Part shown: piece after piece, positions 58,665 to 64,000 of the stretch
How positions within the stretch are numbered: the stretch's first letter is position 1
Layout of the letters: each line of letters opens with the position of its first letter
Origin: Pontederia crassipes
Lineage: Eukaryota > Streptophyta > Magnoliopsida > Commelinales > Pontederiaceae
Direction: 5' to 3'
Assembly (NCBI GenBank): GCA_030549335.1
Contig: CM060194.1
Span: forward strand, 38,457,171-38,521,170
DNA: 64,000 nucleotides
Program-made: the position numbers and the translations under genes
Notes under the pieces: model-generated
What the model was told of the DNA's origin: nothing
Databases searched by the model: none
The model's input: only the letters and a program-made list of their open reading frames with translations

Positions 58665-61600
58665 TGTAATATCTCTAACTTAATTATGCATGATTAGATG
58701 GATGAATATTATGCTATGTTATGTTATGAATAGGAATTATCAAATATATGTTAAGACATAAGATTCAAAGTTAATTATTGGAGCACAAAAAGTGAGGAAA
58801 TTTTATTTAAAGCGTGAAAATGTGAAAATTTGAAAAAATAAAGTCACAATAATTGTTCCTATATGTTAAATAATTTTAAAAGTGATTTTTAACAATTTTT
58901 AGGAGGTGTTTTAGTTAAGTAAAATGTATACACAAAATCAAAAAATTTGTAAAATCGTGATTCTTCATACATAAAATTAGATTTCAATTCCATAGTTATT
59001 TATTTTGATAAATATTTTATTTAAATCCAAAGGGGTAGTTTCTTAATTACATCTAATATCTTAAGTAAATGAATAAATAAATAAATAGAAAATGCAAAAC
59101 CATTTACTTAAATGGCATTTTGGGAATAACATGTGAATAAGGAGAAACTTTAGGATATTTTGGGAAGCAACCTACTCACCTCCTTAAAGTCAGTTTCTCT
59201 TCTCTTATCTTTCACATCTTTTATCACCTCTTTTCACCTATCAACCTGCCCATCCGAAACCTAAGTGAAAGAAGAGAATTATCTCCTAGTGGCGAAGAAA
59301 TTGGAGAAGGATTAAGAGATTAGGATTTCAATTTGTGGTAAGTTCCATACTTCATTCTCCTTTAACTTCAATTATATAATTTCTTGATTTGGATTCATGA
59401 ACCTCTTTCATCATCTTCATTCTTGGAGTTTAATTAATCATGGGGTAAAATCTATGTTGTTCATGAGCAGGAGTGACCCTAAACATGTTCAATTTGTTTT
59501 CAAAACTTTAGTTACACATTTCTCTACATCAGGTGCTCCAAAAATTATCCAATTTGCTATGATTTACCCCATACGAGTCTACCTTCATTGAGCTTTGGAA
59601 TCAAATTAGTCAGATGTCCGTAGAGAATGTTATGTTCTCATCTTTAAGGATGTTAGATTTCATTTAAAATTAGAATCACTCGAAATGATATCCTTAGTGA
59701 ATGTTATAAATATTTTACTGAACTTCACTCATCCTGTCAGAATGAAAGCTAGGGCAAATTATGTTAGTATATGTTAAATTTATTATGATCACTCCAGAGA
59801 GATATAAATTTAATAAATTTTATGAGTTGCACCCTATGAAGTCTACTTTTATAAAAAAAATTGAAAGTACTATAACATGAGTTGTTTACTATTTATATAA
59901 ATACTAAAAGTAAGGTCACAAACTCTGCTAGAACACATAAATAATAAGAAAGTTAGATTGAATGTTGATTTTCATGAGAACAAATCATAATTAACTAAGA
60001 TAAAAAAATTTTATAGATATTTGAAATATAATTATTTTGTGATGAACGTTTATTTATATTCTGATATTTGAGATACAATTATTTTATGATGAATCATGCA
60101 TCTGCATCTGCATTTGTTTGCATCTACATGTATGATGGTTTAAGTTAAGTGCTAGATCACGAGGAGAGCCACCTCTAGAATTCAATCCATCATTTTGTTT
60201 TTGAGAAATGAGATGAGATAGGAAAGAGATAAATATCATGTGGAACTAAGTGCTACATCGTGAGAAATTATGATGGAAGTCAAATCTAGAATTAGTAGGG
60301 GCCACCTCTAAAATGCACCTATCTCTATATGATTTGTTCTCTCTAAAAGGATGAAGTAAAGTGGAGCTAAGTGCTACACACAATGGGAGCCACTTTTAGA
60401 ATTCACATACCGATTACTGGCCAATTGGTGATCTATGTATTCATATGAGAGTGTTGCATATGCATACATATATTTGATATGATTTAAATAATACTAAAAT
60501 CAAATTGAGTCTAATCCTTCTTATTAGAATCTTGTATATGTAATCATTAAATGTATGAAAATACTAATTTTGATATTATGATTATTGCATGTGTTTTATG
60601 CAATGTGTTTAAGATTGGAATGGTGGGCCAACTAGGTCATGATTCGATCAGTTCAATCGAGTTCGACCGAATTAAATCATTTTTTTATTAAAGTAATATT
60701 ACTTTTATTACGTCAAAAAATATATTACAAATAAAAATAATGAAATAAAAGTATATTAATCCTCATTTTAAATTAATAAATTATTTTTTACATTTTAAGA
60801 CTATATAATATTTATAAGTAATTAATTTTATATTTATTATTTATTAATTTTATCAATAATTTCTGTTTTTAGATTTCCATTACTCTCATCTTGCCCTCAT
60901 TTTATTTTCAAATTCAAATTTTCTTTCCACATTATTTAATTCCTTGTATAAATTAATCCTACAAATTTTATTATATTATTATGTTTATATTTTTTTATAT
61001 TTTTAATGATTATTTATAATAATTAAAAACAATTATCTACTTATTTATGTTCATGACATTTTTTCTTTTATTCAAATTTATCTTTATCACTATCTTTCCA
61101 ATTTCCTTTCAAATTCAAATTACTTTCCTTATTATTTACATCCATTCATTCCGTAGAACCAAATCACTTATTTTACTCCCCTTTCTATTATTCCAACTTC
61201 CCTATTATTATACACTTTCCTTCTTTTCTTTTTTTCCATCTACTCACCTCTTTTATATTGTTTTTGAAAAAAAAATAGATTGAACCGATATTCGGATTCA
61301 ACCTAGTTTTGACCAGGTTGACCGTTCAATTCAATTTTTTTGCAAAAATGGATGTTACTTACTAACCGGACCAGACCGATGACCTGTTTGCAGTTGAACC
61401 GGTCGAATTGGCCGGTCTGAACTAGTTTAAAATACTAGTTTTATGTCTCTCAGTGTTGATTAATTGGTAACACATATACTATGAGTTATTAGTTTACTGA
61501 GCTATTATTTTCTCACAATGTTGTATATTCTTTCAAATCAATAGGACTTTTAGGATCGTCGAATGACTAGCTTTAGCAGGGTGTGGATCCCTTTTGTTAC

Positions 61601-61923
61601 TAAGGTACTGAGAAATGTGCCCCACTGTGTGTAATAGATAGAAGGCTCTCGTATCCTTATGTTGGGATACTGAGAAAGTTTGATATGTGTTATCTATACA
61701 AAGTAATTTTGTATCTTGTAAAACAAAAATCTTTCATGATGTTGTGTGAACCCTATGATTTGTTACATGCTCTGAATGATCAAACTGTGTGGTTTGATTA
61801 TTTATGTTATCATTTTCATGTGTTATATAGAGGAACTATACATAATTTTCATAATTTTATTTCATCGTTCGTAATGAGTTGTGAGCTTTGATTTAAGTCA
61901 TAGTTTAAATCAAGGTCGTGACA
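58665..61923 (+). repeat. Solo LTR, 3.26 kb, gypsy (Tekay-like)
   Basis: Begins TGTAATATCTC and ends GGTCGTGACA, flanked by a perfect 5-bp TSD CTTTA at 58660-58664 and 61924-61928. No coding. Such long LTRs with TGTAA...GTNACA ends are typical of Tekay/Del chromoviruses. It contains a secondary AT-rich insertion at roughly 60640-61430, bounded by ACCGGTC/GGTCGAAC-type sequences. The orientation is inferred from the ends and a splice-like leader at 59160-59350. Confidence 0.75.
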
Positions 61924-61928
61924 CTTTA

Positions 61929-62790
61929 TAACGCCTTTATCCTTATTATTTAACATCTTTTCTTTCTTTCTTTTCATTCTTCTCTTTACATTTCCTCGTA
62001 ATTGCTTTATAAACTGTTGGTCCTTATTTCATTCTTCTTTCTTTTTTTTCTCTTTCTCATGTGAGACTTTGAAGTGGTATTCTTCATCTTTCATCTTCAT
62101 CACATAGCATCATTATCTTGACTTTCATTCAATGTCTTAACACACATATTAAGCAACAAATACATTATAGTTGTGACGAATTTTATTCCTTTTCATTTTT
62201 AGGAATACACACACTTTTTAACGAGGGACTTTGTTCATTAGAAAGCACATACACAAGTGCATGATTTATTTCACAGGACTTGGTGCCTTTGAAGCACATA
62301 CATAAGTGCAAACTTTACTTTCCATCTTTATTTTGTCATCATTAAACTTCCTTTATCATAAAACAAGATACTTTATAATTAAACTTAACTATCGTTCATG
62401 TTTTATCATATGACGTCTTTGATCTTAACTTATTTGTAGAATCATGTCAACATCATCACATTTACTAGTTAGAGCACATCCTTGAAAACACACATTATAA
62501 TAATGAGGGACTTTATTCATTTTCATCTTTAAGAACACCAACACTTTCTCATGAGAGACATTTGTTTCTTGAGAAGCACATATACATATGTAGGACTTTA
62601 CTTTGCAGGACTTAGTTCCCTTAAAGCACGTAAATAAATGCAAGACTTTTCTTCCCATTTTTACTTTTACCAATGACAAGGACTTATTCAACTTTAGATG
62701 CATTATACTTTTTCAACACATCAAACATTCATATCAATCATTCTTCATCTTTTAGCTTAATTATTTTGAGCATGCATTATATGTATATAG
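61929..62790. other. AT-rich DNA with diverged ~333-bp tandem repeat
   Basis: GAGGGACTTT.TTCATT, AGAAAGCACATA.ACA..TG and CAGGACTT.GT.CC...AAGCAC occur in the same order at about 62223-62310 and again at 62510-62650. No coding is recognised. Confidence 0.5.
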
Positions 62791-64000
62791 GTGTCACACT
62801 CCACTCCGTGACTAAGTTCTAATCGTAATTATTATTTCCTTTAATCTTATTTAGTAATTCTAAAAATAAAATTGACAAAACATCCTCCCTTAATTATCTT
62901 ATGTTATATGTCAATACATACAATAGATGGATATATATATATACCCATCAAAGTTTAATAAAAAGTTACAAGACAGCGCATTCATATATTATCACTATCA
63001 TTTCACAACCCATTTCACATTTAACACCCCACAGGATCAAGTTTTATACAACCTTACAAAATGATCCTAATAAATTCTAGTACAACTCTCGAGTTTATCT
63101 ATTACATGCATGCTTTCAAAAACAAAAGTGAAAGAAAAATAAAAGTGCTTCGGCGGTTCGACCTCTTCTATATGCATCAAAAGCAAGCTTTGAGTCGACT
63201 TAACTCGAGAACTTGGAATTATCTGAAAAATTCAACAAGGATAATGTGAGCAACAATCGTTTGCTCAATGAGTGGAATAAAAGTACAACATAGAGGAACA
63301 ATACAAATGCATATAACACTTAAATAATCATATTCTTCATATGAGAAAACATTTAAAACATAACTCATATAACATAAATTCCCAAAACATATGAACTTTA
63401 ATATCCATATAAGTAACTCAAGATATCATCATGTTCATAATTAAACTCCACACATGTGTCATCACAGATACTCATCACGGGTCAATACATATCTGATCAC
63501 TAGCTGATCACTATAGTTTTTTTATCCCATTTTAGATGCATTTCACCCATATCGAGCCCCTAAATTGTCCAACTTTTGGCCTATTGTGTATGGAATGCAT
63601 GAATTGTGATAACTAGTTGATCTTTCTCATTTTATACTTAATTATATGTGCATAGAAGTTCTAAAATTGCTAAAATCTATTAATATCTCAATTATATGCC
63701 AAGTTATCATTTCTAGGGCAAGTTATCACTCCAAGTGTGCAAGTTATCATTTTTCTATTTGAGCTAATTTTCATTATTCTGCCCTAAATCCCCTGCCATC
63801 ATGGACTAATCATATTTGGATGACCATATTTTAATTTGTGCAAGGTTATCATTCCATTTCATAAATTATCATTTTTTAGTGTCAAGTTATCATTTAAGGG
63901 CAAAACTATCATTTCGATATGCAAGGCTGTCATTTATTCATAAAAATCATAGGCAATCATCATATTATTATCTTAACTCATTGCTGCTCAAATTTGGTCA
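62791..64000. other. LTR-like DNA, incomplete at window edge
   Basis: The stretch starting TGTCACACTCCACTCCGTGACTAAG looks like a gypsy LTR end, with GAGTCGACTTAACTCGAG and CGGCGGTTCGACC further in. The partner is outside the window. From 63700 the motif AAGTTATCAT recurs irregularly. Confidence 0.35.

Noticed and set aside
63700..63935. Possible CRISPR-like array
   Set aside because: Repeats are short and imperfect with irregular spacing, and the window is plant nuclear DNA.

Overview
This is nuclear DNA of a seed plant. It is AT-rich, contains introns, and is dominated by nested transposable elements. Only two host genes are convincing. The first is the 3' part of a DUF248-type putative methyltransferase gene (PMT23-like) on the + strand at 808-5724. 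The second is an intact, single-exon ALOG/LSH nuclear gene on the - strand at 43812-44429. The ALOG gene is very GC-rich, especially at third codon positions, unlike its surroundings. That is a common monocot signature, but it does not identify the species.

Layout. 1-5724: PMT-like gene with six visible exons. Its 3 kb intron holds a LINE fragment and a 733-bp long-TIR element with a perfect 9-bp target duplication. 7310-12084: a decayed Ty1/copia element (TSD AGGTT) with a solo LTR nested in its protease region. About 14190-31239: remains of an En/Spm (CACTA) element on the + strand. Its TNP2 reading is interrupted three times: by a Tork-like copia on the - strand (15375-21041, which itself carries a solo LTR), by a 0.55-kb CACTA-terminus-like segment (21673-22224), and by a SIRE-like copia (22602-28891, TSD ATGAC, which itself carries an Athila-like solo LTR). 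31243-35130: fragments of two Ty3/gypsy lineages and a copia-like LTR. 35694-36539: a second long-TIR element with a 9-bp TSD. 36549-43811: AT-rich intergenic DNA with one GC-rich island and one near-perfect short hairpin (39005-39126). 43812-44429: ALOG gene. 45128-53826: a CACTA-type element on the - strand carrying ORF2, a 1377-bp palindromic MULE-like insertion, and a degenerate multi-exon zinc-knuckle gene fragment that looks captured. 54032-64000: Athila-like LTR with leader, LINE reverse-transcriptase/RNase H fragment, a 3.26-kb solo LTR (TSD CTTTA), and LTR-like and repeat-rich DNA.

The host genes do not form a functional unit. The PMT-like protein would act as a Golgi-type methyltransferase and the ALOG protein as a nuclear developmental regulator. 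The transposons share families. The two CACTA elements carry homologous ORF2 reading frames, three LTRs belong to one copia family, and three unrelated-looking foldback elements share the 9-bp TSD of Mutator-like elements. I found no convincing new multi-gene system. The strongest leads are the three precisely delimited foldback elements, the CACTA element with captured coding exons, the terminus-like insertion inside TNP2, and the short hairpin at 39 kb. Exon joins and element borders were read by eye and are approximate where stated.
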